Source: Oscillospiraceae bacterium (GTDB taxonomy: Bacteria > Bacillota > Clostridia > Oscillospirales > Ruminococcaceae). Taken from it: a stretch of 64,000 nt of DNA. The notes below the pieces were generated by a model. The model saw nothing but the letters and a program-made list of their open reading frames with translations. It did no database searches and was not told the origin of the DNA. The stretch is taken from assembly GCA_017472735.1 (NCBI GenBank), contig JAFUOD010000013.1, positions 26,772 to 90,771 of the forward strand, given 5' to 3'. Each line of letters starts with the position of its first letter. The first letter of the stretch is position 1. Below are positions 27,405 through 35,741 of the stretch, piece after piece. The position numbers were made by a program, and so were the translations under genes.

Positions 27405-28688
27405 ATGCGTAAACTAACTGTTAAAGGCAGATATCTTGCATGGGATAACGGTAAGCCCTTCTTTTATCTTGGAGATACGGCATGGGAGATTTTTCATCGT
27501 CTTAACCGCGAGGAGGTCGAAAAGTACTTTGAGTGCCGTTCACGTCAGGGATTTAATGCTGTGCAAAGTGTTGCTCTGGCAGAGCTATGCGGCGTAACTG
27601 TTCCCAATGCTTACGGCAAGCTTCCCTTGCACTTTACCAATGAATTGCCCGACCCTGCCAAACCCGATATTGACGGCGAATATTCATATTGGGACCATGT
27701 GGACTTTGTTATTGAGACAGCGGCTAAATATAAAATGTTTATTGTTTTGTTACCCACATGGGGAGACAAGATAAACAAATGCTGGGGGCAGGGACCCGTT
27801 ATATTCAACGAGGACAACGCTTATACATATGGAAAATGGATAGCACAGCGATATGCCGACAAAGAAAACATTATTTGGATGCTTGGGGGAGACCGCCAGC
27901 TTGAGCCCCGGCACCGTGCAATTATTGACGCAATGGCAAAGGGAATTAAAGAGATGGATAAAAACCATCTTATAACCTTCCATCCGCCCGGCAACAGCGA
28001 CTCTACCAAATGGGTAAACGATGCCGAATATATCGACTTCCACACGTCGCAGACAGGACATACACCCGAACAAAGCTATGAATCTGACAAAGTTATGCTT
28101 GAAATGTCAAGAGCGTCAGAAAAGCCTTATATGAATTCTGAGCCGCGATATGAAGATAACCCTGCCTGCTTTAACACGAAGTTAGGGTACTGTTGGGATG
28201 CTGATGATGTGCGCCAGAATGCTTATTGGGATATGCTTAGCGGAACCTGCGGACACACATATGGAAACCATTGTGTTTGGAGCATGACAAAAGAGACGGA
28301 CACATATTTTCCATATACATGGGAAGAGGTTTTGGAGCGTGACGGTGCTAATCAGATCGGATATCTTAAAAAGCTAAGATTAAGCCGAGATTTTTTCTCA
28401 CTTCGCAACGCACCCGAGCTTATTGCCGAAAACTATGAAGGAATGGGTCACATGAATGCGGCAAAAGGCAACGATTACGGATATATCTACTCCCCTCTTG
28501 GCGTGCCCTTTACCGTAAACCTTGGTGTGTTTGAGAATGCGGGATCTATCAGAGCATCGTGGTTTGACCCGAGGACAGGCAAAAGCAAGATATTTGCAAT
28601 TTTACCTGCATACGGCAAAACTCTCCTTGCTCCTCCTACACAGGGCAAGGGCTGCGACTGGGTACTGATTTTGGAAGCAATGATATAG
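27405..28688 (+). CDS. GH140-like (DUF4038) glycoside hydrolase, apiosidase-type
   Basis: 427 residues, no signal peptide. The N-terminal DUF4038 barrel begins YLAWDNGKPFFYLGDTAWE, the hallmark of this family. Predicted catalytic residues are Asp163 in IIWMLGGDRQ and Glu246 in YMNSEPRYE, in the positions used by the characterised GH140 apiosidase. The C-terminal part (about 340-427) is a collagen-binding-like beta domain (SIRASWFDPRTGKSK). The ATG at 27405 is preferred over one 9 bp upstream because the AAAGG site would otherwise be too close. Known GH140 activity is release of apiose from rhamnogalacturonan-II; other DUF4038 enzymes act differently, so substrate is uncertain. Confidence 0.82.
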   Translation: MRKLTVKGRYLAWDNGKPFFYLGDTAWEIFHRLNREEVEKYFECRSRQGFNAVQSVALAELCGVTVPNAYGKLPLHFTNELPDPAKPDIDGEYSYWDHVDFVIETAAKYKMFIVLLPTWGDKINKCWGQGPVIFNEDNAYTYGKWIAQRYADKENIIWMLGGDRQLEPRHRAIIDAMAKGIKEMDKNHLITFHPPGNSDSTKWVNDAEYIDFHTSQTGHTPEQSYESDKVMLEMSRASEKPYMNSEPRYEDNPACFNTKLGYCWDADDVRQNAYWDMLSGTCGHTYGNHCVWSMTKETDTYFPYTWEEVLERDGANQIGYLKKLRLSRDFFSLRNAPELIAENYEGMGHMNAAKGNDYGYIYSPLGVPFTVNLGVFENAGSIRASWFDPRTGKSKIFAILPAYGKTLLAPPTQGKGCDWVLILEAMI

Positions 28689-28722
28689 ATTTTTTGTCAC
28701 ATAATTTTTAAGGAGGATAACA

Positions 28723-31017
28723 ATGAATGTAAAAAGTTTAAAATCGGACTGGCTGTTTGTTGGAAACGGCAGGGAGGAAAGTGTAAATATCCCTCATGAC
28801 TTTATGATTGAAACCGACAGGACCCCCGATTCACCGACCTGTGCAGATTACGGTTTCTTCCAACCATGCAAGGGCACATATATACGCAAAATTGAAAAAG
28901 ATCCATCAGCCTTGAAGCACTTTATCAAGTTCGACGGCGTTATGGGGCTTTGCGAGGTTTATGTTAACGACAACCGTGTAAAGTTCCACCCTTACGGCTA
29001 CACTGCGTTTATTTGCGACATCAGTGACTTTTTGCACGAGGGTGACAACGAGCTTCGTGTTCAGGTCGATGCAACTGCACAGCCTGCTTCACGCTGGTAT
29101 ACGGGTGCGGGAATTTACAGAGAGGTCGAGCTTTTAACATCGGGCTGCGACTATATAGTGCCTTTTGAAACCTGCGTTAAGGTGATCAGCATTAACGGTG
29201 ACGACGCAGAAATTGCGATCGACGTTGAGATTTTCTCCTCGGAAAGAGGTGAGGCAGAGCTTGCCTTTAACATACCCGAAATCGGTCACACTGTTAAGCG
29301 CTCGACATGGCTTGAGAATGGCGAAAACCATTTTAGCTGCAAAACCGTGCTGCACGGAATTAAGCGTTGGTCAACAGATACACCTGTGGTGTATTCGTGC
29401 GAGGTTGCTCTTAATACCAAGACCTGCAGTGACAGCGAAACCGTTAACTTCGGTATTCGCGAGGTTAAGTGCGACCCCAAAAAAGGCTTTTTGCTTAACG
29501 GCGAGCCGGTTAAGCTTTACGGCACCTGCAACCACCACGACAACGGCATTGTGGGTGCTGCGTCCTACCGTTCTGCCGAGGAAAGACGTGTAAGAATTCT
29601 TAAAGAAAACGGTTTTAATGCAATAAGATGCTCACACAACCCGCCCTCGAGCATGCTTTTGGATGTTTGCGACAGAATGGGTATTCTTGTTATTGACGAG
29701 ATTTTTGACTGCTGGATGGCAGGCAAGCGCCCTTATGACTATCACTTGTGGTTTAACGATTACGCCAAAGAGGATATAACCTCGATGGTGAAGCGTGACA
29801 GAAATCACCCCAGCGTTATTATGTGGTCGACAGGTAACGAGATTTATGAGCGTTTTGGCAGGGGCGACGGTTATAAGATAGGAAAGATGATTGCCGACAC
29901 CATCAAAGAATACGACACAACAAGACCTCTTACTCATGCTTTCTGCAACCCTTGGGATCAGGGCGATTATGCAGACACTATGAGAGAAACAGAAAACTAC
30001 CCTGCCGAGAAAATGGATTTCTGGGGCGAAAAAATGATGCCTCAGGCAGGAAACCTTGACGTTGTGGGATATAACTATTTAAACAACAGAATTGACAAAG
30101 ACATCCAGCGTTTCCCCGAGCATTTGTTTGCTATTACCGAATCATACCCTGTGGATGCTGTATGGTCAAGACGCTTGATGGATAAGCACACACAGCTTAT
30201 CGGTGAATTTGTTTGGACAGGCTGGGACTATTTCGGTGAAACAGGTATCGGACATATATATCACGGCACAGACAAAGCACCCATTTGGTGTCTTATGAAG
30301 CACCCTGAGCATATTTCAAACTGCGGAGACTTTGACATTTGCGGCAATAAAAAAGCGCCATCTTACTATCGTGATGCCGCATGGATCGATGGCGCAGTTC
30401 GTATTCTGACTATGGATCCTGTATATTTCGGCGAACTGTTTGCTCTTTCTTCATGGGGATTCTATGGCGTTGAAAGAACATGGACATATTCGGGCAAGGA
30501 AGGTAAAAAAACTGAGGTTCACCTTTACACCATGGCAGATGAATGTGAGCTTTTGCAGGACGGAATATCGCTTGGTAAAATGGTGCCTAACGAAAAGGGC
30601 ATGGCTATTTTCGAGGTTGAATACAGACCCGGCAAGCTTGAAGCTATTGCCTATAAAAACGGCGTAGCTGTTGGAAAAGACGAAATTTGCACCGTCGGCG
30701 GAGCCTCTTGCATTGACATTAAGGCTGACATTACAGGAAAGAGCGGAAAAGCTGACCTGATTTTTGCCGAGATCACCCTGCTCGACGAAAAAGGCAACCC
30801 TGCATGGGAGGCCGAGGATGAGATTACGGTAACAGTATCGGGCGGCAAGGTTTTGGGCACAGGCTCGGGCAGAATTGATGACACGCACAGATATACAGAC
30901 CCTGTTTGCAACGCCTACCGCGGCAAACTTTTGGCGGCTGTTAAGTGCGATGGCGAAAGCGTTGAAATTACCGCTTCGACAGACAAGCTGACCCAAAGCG
31001 TTACAGTAAATTTGTAA
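28723..31017 (+). CDS. GH2 family glycoside hydrolase (beta-galactosidase-like)
   Basis: 764 residues, cytoplasmic. Sugar-binding domain, Ig-like domain, TIM barrel, DUF4982 and a final Ig-like domain are in the usual order. Acid/base Glu373 in IMWSTGNEIYE and predicted nucleophile Glu473 in LFAITESYP are visible, with the CSHNPPS motif (303-309). AGGAGG precedes the ATG. It follows the GH140-like gene by 34 bp and ends the operon. Probable role is removing beta-galactose (or another beta-linked sugar) from imported oligosaccharides. GH2 also contains glucuronidases and mannosidases; none of their signatures is obvious. Confidence 0.9.
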   Translation: MNVKSLKSDWLFVGNGREESVNIPHDFMIETDRTPDSPTCADYGFFQPCKGTYIRKIEKDPSALKHFIKFDGVMGLCEVYVNDNRVKFHPYGYTAFICDISDFLHEGDNELRVQVDATAQPASRWYTGAGIYREVELLTSGCDYIVPFETCVKVISINGDDAEIAIDVEIFSSERGEAELAFNIPEIGHTVKRSTWLENGENHFSCKTVLHGIKRWSTDTPVVYSCEVALNTKTCSDSETVNFGIREVKCDPKKGFLLNGEPVKLYGTCNHHDNGIVGAASYRSAEERRVRILKENGFNAIRCSHNPPSSMLLDVCDRMGILVIDEIFDCWMAGKRPYDYHLWFNDYAKEDITSMVKRDRNHPSVIMWSTGNEIYERFGRGDGYKIGKMIADTIKEYDTTRPLTHAFCNPWDQGDYADTMRETENYPAEKMDFWGEKMMPQAGNLDVVGYNYLNNRIDKDIQRFPEHLFAITESYPVDAVWSRRLMDKHTQLIGEFVWTGWDYFGETGIGHIYHGTDKAPIWCLMKHPEHISNCGDFDICGNKKAPSYYRDAAWIDGAVRILTMDPVYFGELFALSSWGFYGVERTWTYSGKEGKKTEVHLYTMADECELLQDGISLGKMVPNEKGMAIFEVEYRPGKLEAIAYKNGVAVGKDEICTVGGASCIDIKADITGKSGKADLIFAEITLLDEKGNPAWEAEDEITVTVSGGKVLGTGSGRIDDTHRYTDPVCNAYRGKLLAAVKCDGESVEITASTDKLTQSVTVNL

Positions 31018-31047
31018 TTTAACTGCATATATTTTGTTAACAAAAAT

Positions 31048-31084
31048 AAAACAAGCCTTTCGGCAATGAAAGGCTTGTTTTTAT
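31048..31084. terminator. Bidirectional terminator
   Basis: 13-bp stem AAACAAGCCTTTC with its complement, loop GGCAAT, A-rich before and TTTTT after. It separates two convergent GH2 genes. Confidence 0.92.
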
Positions 31085-31093
31085 ATGCATATA

Positions 31094-34000
31094 TTACTTA
31101 ACGTCTCTCCACAAAAGTGAGATATCGTCGATATTATCGGTTTCTTTATCGAAAGGAACGATAGTGTAAGTATAGGTATAATCCTTGCCGTTTGCAGGAA
31201 GTCTATACTGGTCGATAACGTCAGGTCCGCAGGAAGCGCCGCCTGTGCCGCGTGAGCCGTAGCTTAAGGTTACGTAAGTCTTATTTAAAGGTCTGAGTGC
31301 GTAAACACGGCTTTCAAGCTTAAGCTGCATGCTCGAGAAGTGGATTGCCTGTGCTTCCATTTCGTCATCGCTTACAAAGAGAAGTCCTGTCTGTTTTTCG
31401 TCAGAGGTAAGAGCGAAGTATCTTACGCCTGTCTTCGTTCCCGTATCCTGAGGCTGAGGGTAAGGATAGAAGGAATCGCTGACGGTAGTTTCGTAAAGAC
31501 CGACATGTGCGCCCTTTTGACGATCGTTATAGGTATCCCATACACCTCTGCCATAGAAGGTGATGTTTTCATAATCAACCGGCAAAGTTAGGGTTTCGCC
31601 GTAACGGTGCATTTCTTCGGTTCCTGTCGCTGTGTCAAGCTTCGAGGTAAGGGTGATCTCGCCGTCGCCGTAAACAGTGTAGGTAATGTACTGATAGTTA
31701 CCCTCTGCCGAGAGAGAAATGGTGGTTTCGATGGTTACGAATTTGCCCGAGGGGTCTGCGGTAACGTTGAAAGCAGTCGCGTCCTTTGCCTTTGTGTTAT
31801 CCCAAGCAAGAGTTCTGTCGTTATCAAGAGTTGCACGGGTATATGTAGGCTCGGGACCTTCGAGAATTATCTTTTCGCCGTTATAGGAGTAATTGAGGAT
31901 TAAGCCGGTAGATTTGCTGATTACAGTCTCGAAGCAATCAGAAGAAAGGGTTACTGTCTTTTCGTCTTCGGCAACGGTAATGTCACGCATTGAAGAAGTA
32001 TCAAGAGAAACGTTTTCTACGTCTGCGTCAACCTCTAACTGTGCAGTTGCAATTACATGGCCCTTATCTGCCCAAAGGGTATCGGACTTAAGCTTGACGT
32101 AAATGTTAACAAAGTATTCGCCGTCCGCCTTAAGGGTTGCAGGCATGGTGAAAGGAACATCGACATTAACTTTTTCGCCGGGGGCACAATTAACCAAAAG
32201 CGCGCCTGAATCAATAACCTTGCCGTTTTCCAAAAGCTCGTAACTAATGTCATAAGCGTTAAGGTCGGTAAAGTTAAATTCGTTATAGAATTCTACAGTT
32301 TTGTTTTGGGCAGAGAGCTTGTTTGCGGTTGCCCAAACAGACTGATAAACATATTTAACCTCGTAAGCTTCGGGCTGAATCATTCTGTCGGCGCTTATAA
32401 TACCGTTCTGGCAGAAGTTGCCCTGTGTGGGCATATCGCCCCAGCAGCCGCCGTAAGCCAAATACTTTCCGTTACCGTAATAATCGAACACGCCGTCTTC
32501 ATATTCTGTCCAAATCGACTGGTCAACAAAGTCCCAGATGAAAGCACCGACTACGTTATCGTGCTTTCTTATAGCTTCCCAATATTCATAAAGGTTGCCC
32601 ACAGAGTTGCCCATTGCGTGAACATATTCGCACTGCATAAAGGGCATGTTGTTTGAAGCCTGCCCCTTTAAGTTAACACCGTAAATATCCCAATACATAA
32701 CGCTTGAGATATCAACACCGCCCGATTCGCCCAAAGATTCAAAATGAACGGGACGTGTGGGATCCATTTCCTTAAGCTCGGCAATAAGGTCGTAATAAAG
32801 CTGGGTGTTAGCGCTTGTTTCGTTACCAATACTCCACATAACCACGCAGGTGCGGTTTTTGGCAAGCTCGGTCTGTGACTTTACACGGTCGGTTACAGCA
32901 CCGGTGAAGTATTTCTCGGTTTCTTCGGTGCTAACGCCGTAATGAGTTTCAATGTTGCACTCTGCCAAAACAAGCAAGCCGTATTTATCGCACATATCAT
33001 AGAAGTATTTCGAGTCGGGGTAGTGCGAGGTACGAACTGCGTTAATATTAAGGCTCTTCATGATCTGAACGTCCTGCTCGATAAGCTCGTGAGAAGCGTA
33101 CTTGCCTGTGTCGGGGCTGGTTTCATGACGGTTTACGCCTTTGAAAACAAGCGGCTTGCCGTTTAAGAGCATTATGTTATATTTATCGGTGTTGGGGGCT
33201 ATACCCTCGGTAGGAGTGAAGGTGATCTCTCTGAAGCCGAGCTGCTGAGAGATACTGCCGTAATAAACACCGTTTTTATCATATAGGCTTATAATGAGGG
33301 TATAAAGGTAAGGGTCTTCGTCGCTCCACAAATGGGGGGCTGTAACCTCACGCGAGATACTAACGTTTGTAACCTCGCCCGAAGGTATCGCGCCGACTGC
33401 TCTCTGCAACGGGTCGATTGCAAAAACAGAGTTACCCTCGGCATCTACAAGTCTTACATCCAAAGAATAGAAGCTCGATTCAACATCGGCTGTGGTGGAG
33501 TTGTATATTTCAGCTTCGATAGAAAGGGTAGCGTCGGTAAAAGTGTCATCAAGGTCGGTTTCTACCTTATAGTCAGAGATGTTAACTCCGGGAACCGAAT
33601 AAACATAAACATCTCTGAAAATGCCTGCCAAACGAAGGAAGTCTTGGTTTTCAAAGTAGCTTCCGTCGCACCAGCGGTAAACCTTAACTGCAATAAGGTT
33701 GTCCTTGCCGTCCTCGTTTAAGAACGCTGTAATATCAAAGGTCGAGGTGTCGTAAGAGTCCTCGCTGTAGCCTACCTGATTTCCGTTAACATAAAGATAA
33801 TATGCAGATTCTACACCGTCGAAGGAGAGGTAAACACGTCTGTTCGAGGCAAGCCAAGACTCGTCAACATCAAGCGTGTAGCGGTAGAAGCCTATGGGGT
33901 TGACAATTGTCGGCGCAATGGGCACGGTATGAGGTCCGTTTCCGTAAGCGTCATTAGACCAAGGGTAAACAACGTTTGAATAAATCGGGAAGTCGAAGCC

Positions 34001-34624
34001 CTGTGTCTGCCAAGAGGCAGGAAGGGTTACATCCTTAAATCCGCCGTAATAAGCGGTTGCGTGGGTCGAAACCTTGTTCTGCCCCTCATATTTTGGGGCT
34101 TTTGACATTTTATAGCTTGTTTTATAGAAAGAATCTAAAACGCCTGCTTCTTTGGCGGCTTCCTCGTTTTTATAAACTGCAAGCTGCCATGTATTGCCCT
34201 CACCCGTTAAAAGCTTATAATAAGATGAGGTGTCGAAGGTGTAATTGGTGGCGCCTGTGTAAGCTTCATCAAGACCGTTATAAACGACTGTGGTTTCGCT
34301 GTGATAAGGCACCTCGTTAATAAGGGCGATATCTGCCTGATGAACCTTGTTGCCGTTTGCGTCTTTAGAGTCAGTCTGACCTGTCCACTCAAGACCTGTA
34401 AAAAGCTTTTCTCCCGGTTTAACAAGAGTTAAAAGCTCGGTGGCAGGGATTTCTAACGATTCATCCCAAGGAGAATCCTCTGAAAAAGGATCAATAAGTT
34501 CATATTGTTTTTTTGGTGCGCTGTTGTTTTGCGACGGCGTGTTTGCACTGTCGCATGCGGCAAGCAGCACAACATTTGCAATCAATACTGCCGAAAGCAG
34601 TAAGGTTAGTGCTTTTTTAAGCAT
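31094..34624 (-). CDS. GH2 beta-galactosidase (LacZ type), surface lipoprotein
   Basis: 1176 residues. Lipobox Cys24 (LLAAC). It has the full LacZ arrangement: jelly-roll, Ig-like domain, TIM barrel with GVNRHETSPDTG, acid/base Glu602 (VVMWSIGNETS), nucleophile Glu666 (MQCEYVHAMGN), a second Ig domain and the beta-galactosidase small-chain domain (about 900-1176). It carries about 100 extra residues between the lipobox and the first domain. The ATG at 34624 has GGGAGG 8 bp upstream. LacZ-type enzymes are usually cytoplasmic; a lipid-anchored form suggests removal of terminal beta-galactose from polymers or long chains outside the cell. Confidence 0.93.
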   Translation of the reverse strand: MLKKALTLLLSAVLIANVVLLAACDSANTPSQNNSAPKKQYELIDPFSEDSPWDESLEIPATELLTLVKPGEKLFTGLEWTGQTDSKDANGNKVHQADIALINEVPYHSETTVVYNGLDEAYTGATNYTFDTSSYYKLLTGEGNTWQLAVYKNEEAAKEAGVLDSFYKTSYKMSKAPKYEGQNKVSTHATAYYGGFKDVTLPASWQTQGFDFPIYSNVVYPWSNDAYGNGPHTVPIAPTIVNPIGFYRYTLDVDESWLASNRRVYLSFDGVESAYYLYVNGNQVGYSEDSYDTSTFDITAFLNEDGKDNLIAVKVYRWCDGSYFENQDFLRLAGIFRDVYVYSVPGVNISDYKVETDLDDTFTDATLSIEAEIYNSTTADVESSFYSLDVRLVDAEGNSVFAIDPLQRAVGAIPSGEVTNVSISREVTAPHLWSDEDPYLYTLIISLYDKNGVYYGSISQQLGFREITFTPTEGIAPNTDKYNIMLLNGKPLVFKGVNRHETSPDTGKYASHELIEQDVQIMKSLNINAVRTSHYPDSKYFYDMCDKYGLLVLAECNIETHYGVSTEETEKYFTGAVTDRVKSQTELAKNRTCVVMWSIGNETSANTQLYYDLIAELKEMDPTRPVHFESLGESGGVDISSVMYWDIYGVNLKGQASNNMPFMQCEYVHAMGNSVGNLYEYWEAIRKHDNVVGAFIWDFVDQSIWTEYEDGVFDYYGNGKYLAYGGCWGDMPTQGNFCQNGIISADRMIQPEAYEVKYVYQSVWATANKLSAQNKTVEFYNEFNFTDLNAYDISYELLENGKVIDSGALLVNCAPGEKVNVDVPFTMPATLKADGEYFVNIYVKLKSDTLWADKGHVIATAQLEVDADVENVSLDTSSMRDITVAEDEKTVTLSSDCFETVISKSTGLILNYSYNGEKIILEGPEPTYTRATLDNDRTLAWDNTKAKDATAFNVTADPSGKFVTIETTISLSAEGNYQYITYTVYGDGEITLTSKLDTATGTEEMHRYGETLTLPVDYENITFYGRGVWDTYNDRQKGAHVGLYETTVSDSFYPYPQPQDTGTKTGVRYFALTSDEKQTGLLFVSDDEMEAQAIHFSSMQLKLESRVYALRPLNKTYVTLSYGSRGTGGASCGPDVIDQYRLPANGKDYTYTYTIVPFDKETDNIDDISLLWRDVK

Positions 34625-34658
34625 GACATATGCCTCCCAAGTAAGAATATACACATTT

Positions 34659-34713
34659 ATTTTAATACGAAACCATAAAAAGGTCAATGAAGAATACAAA
34701 CAAATGATTGACC
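34659..34713 (-). promoter_or_regulatory. Promoter with inverted repeat ahead of the GH2 lipoprotein
   Basis: Minus strand TTGACC (34687-34682), 17-bp spacer, TAAAAT (34664-34659). A 7-bp inverted repeat GGTCAAT ... ATTGACC (34682-34688, 34707-34713) has one arm on the -35, as expected for a repressor site. Confidence 0.55.
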
Positions 34714-34771
34714 GATTGTAATATAATAGAAAATCCCTATTGCGTGTTAAGGCAACAGAGACTATTCTTAA

Positions 34772-35632
34772 TCAATCTGCTTTGTTCATGACCTGCTTTG
34801 CATATTTTCCGGGTGAAACACCGACATAGTTTGTAAAGCTGCGGATAAAATTTGCATAATCAGAGAATCCCGACTGATAACAAGCCTCGGAAACATTGCA
34901 GCCTTTATTCAACAGTTTTTTTGCCAACGTAATGCGCTGGTCTAAAATATAGCTTCTGACGGTGATGCCTGTGTGCTGCTTAAAGCACTTGCTTATGTAT
35001 CTTCCGCTGAAGAAAAACGCCTGCTCCAGCCCTTCAAGAGTGATATCTTCAGTTAGGTGTTTGTGAATGTAGGTAATTACATTGCTGACTAAAGACGGCA
35101 TAAGGTTTTCGGGCTTCTCGCCCTGTTTTGAAAGGAACCATTGGTTGATGAAAATTAAAAGCTGTGTTATATAAGTTTCGGTCAAGAGGGATTGGCCAAA
35201 GCACGAGAGAGTTCTTGACTGCTGAAACCTTTCATAAATCTCAATTACCGTTTCAATGTCGCGCATGCCAAGATTGATGTATTTTATCTGATTTATGCTT
35301 TCAAATTTAAAGCACTCGTTCAAATCGGCGCCCTTTCGCGAAAGCTCATCTAAAAACTGCTTTTTAATGTTTATTACAATGCGGTCATATTCGCAATCTT
35401 CATCGCACAGACCTGCATGAAGCTGGTCGGGGCTGATGATGAACATATCACCCGGCCGGCACTGAACGCAGGAGTTTTCGATGCACATTTTTCGGTTTCC
35501 GCTCAAAAAAAGGAATATCTCATAAGCATCATGCCTGTGATAAGGAGTAAGCGGAGAATCCTTGGTGTTGGCGGTTACGCTTCTGAAAAAGAGAAACGGC
35601 TGATTAATCGGGTCAAAAATCTTTTGAGGCAT
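34772..35632 (-). CDS. AraC family regulator, predicted controller of GH115/GH98/GH127
   Basis: 286 residues. N-terminal cupin sensor (PYHRHDAYEIFLFLSG, then CRPGDMFIISPDQLHAG). The C-terminal AraC DNA-binding domain (about 185-283) has EDITLEGLEQAFFFSGRYISK and VSEACYQSGFSDYANFIRSF followed by the GVSPGKYAKQ end. AAGGAGG lies 7 bp before the ATG. It is divergent from GH115 across 109 bp. That interval contains paired half-sites that recur upstream of GH98 and GH127, so I infer that this protein is the activator of all three and probably of itself. Confidence 0.92.
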   Translation of the reverse strand: MPQKIFDPINQPFLFFRSVTANTKDSPLTPYHRHDAYEIFLFLSGNRKMCIENSCVQCRPGDMFIISPDQLHAGLCDEDCEYDRIVINIKKQFLDELSRKGADLNECFKFESINQIKYINLGMRDIETVIEIYERFQQSRTLSCFGQSLLTETYITQLLIFINQWFLSKQGEKPENLMPSLVSNVITYIHKHLTEDITLEGLEQAFFFSGRYISKCFKQHTGITVRSYILDQRITLAKKLLNKGCNVSEACYQSGFSDYANFIRSFTNYVGVSPGKYAKQVMNKAD

Positions 35633-35655
35633 TTTAAGACCTCCTTAAAATTTAG

Positions 35656-35709
35656 CGCAATAAAAACGCCTTATAACGCAAAGATTATAACATAATATTG
35701 CAGTATAAT
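35656..35709 (+). promoter_or_regulatory. AraC-type direct repeat and promoter of GH115
   Basis: CGCAATA (35656-35662) and CGCAAAG (35677-35683) begin exactly 21 bp apart. The second is followed after 20 bp by TATAAT (35704-35709). No sigma-A -35 is present at 17 bp, which suits an activator-dependent promoter. AraC-family I1/I2 half-sites are typically 21 bp apart. Confidence 0.75.
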
Positions 35710-35741
35710 CAAGATATGAACAAATAAAGGGTGGCTGATTT

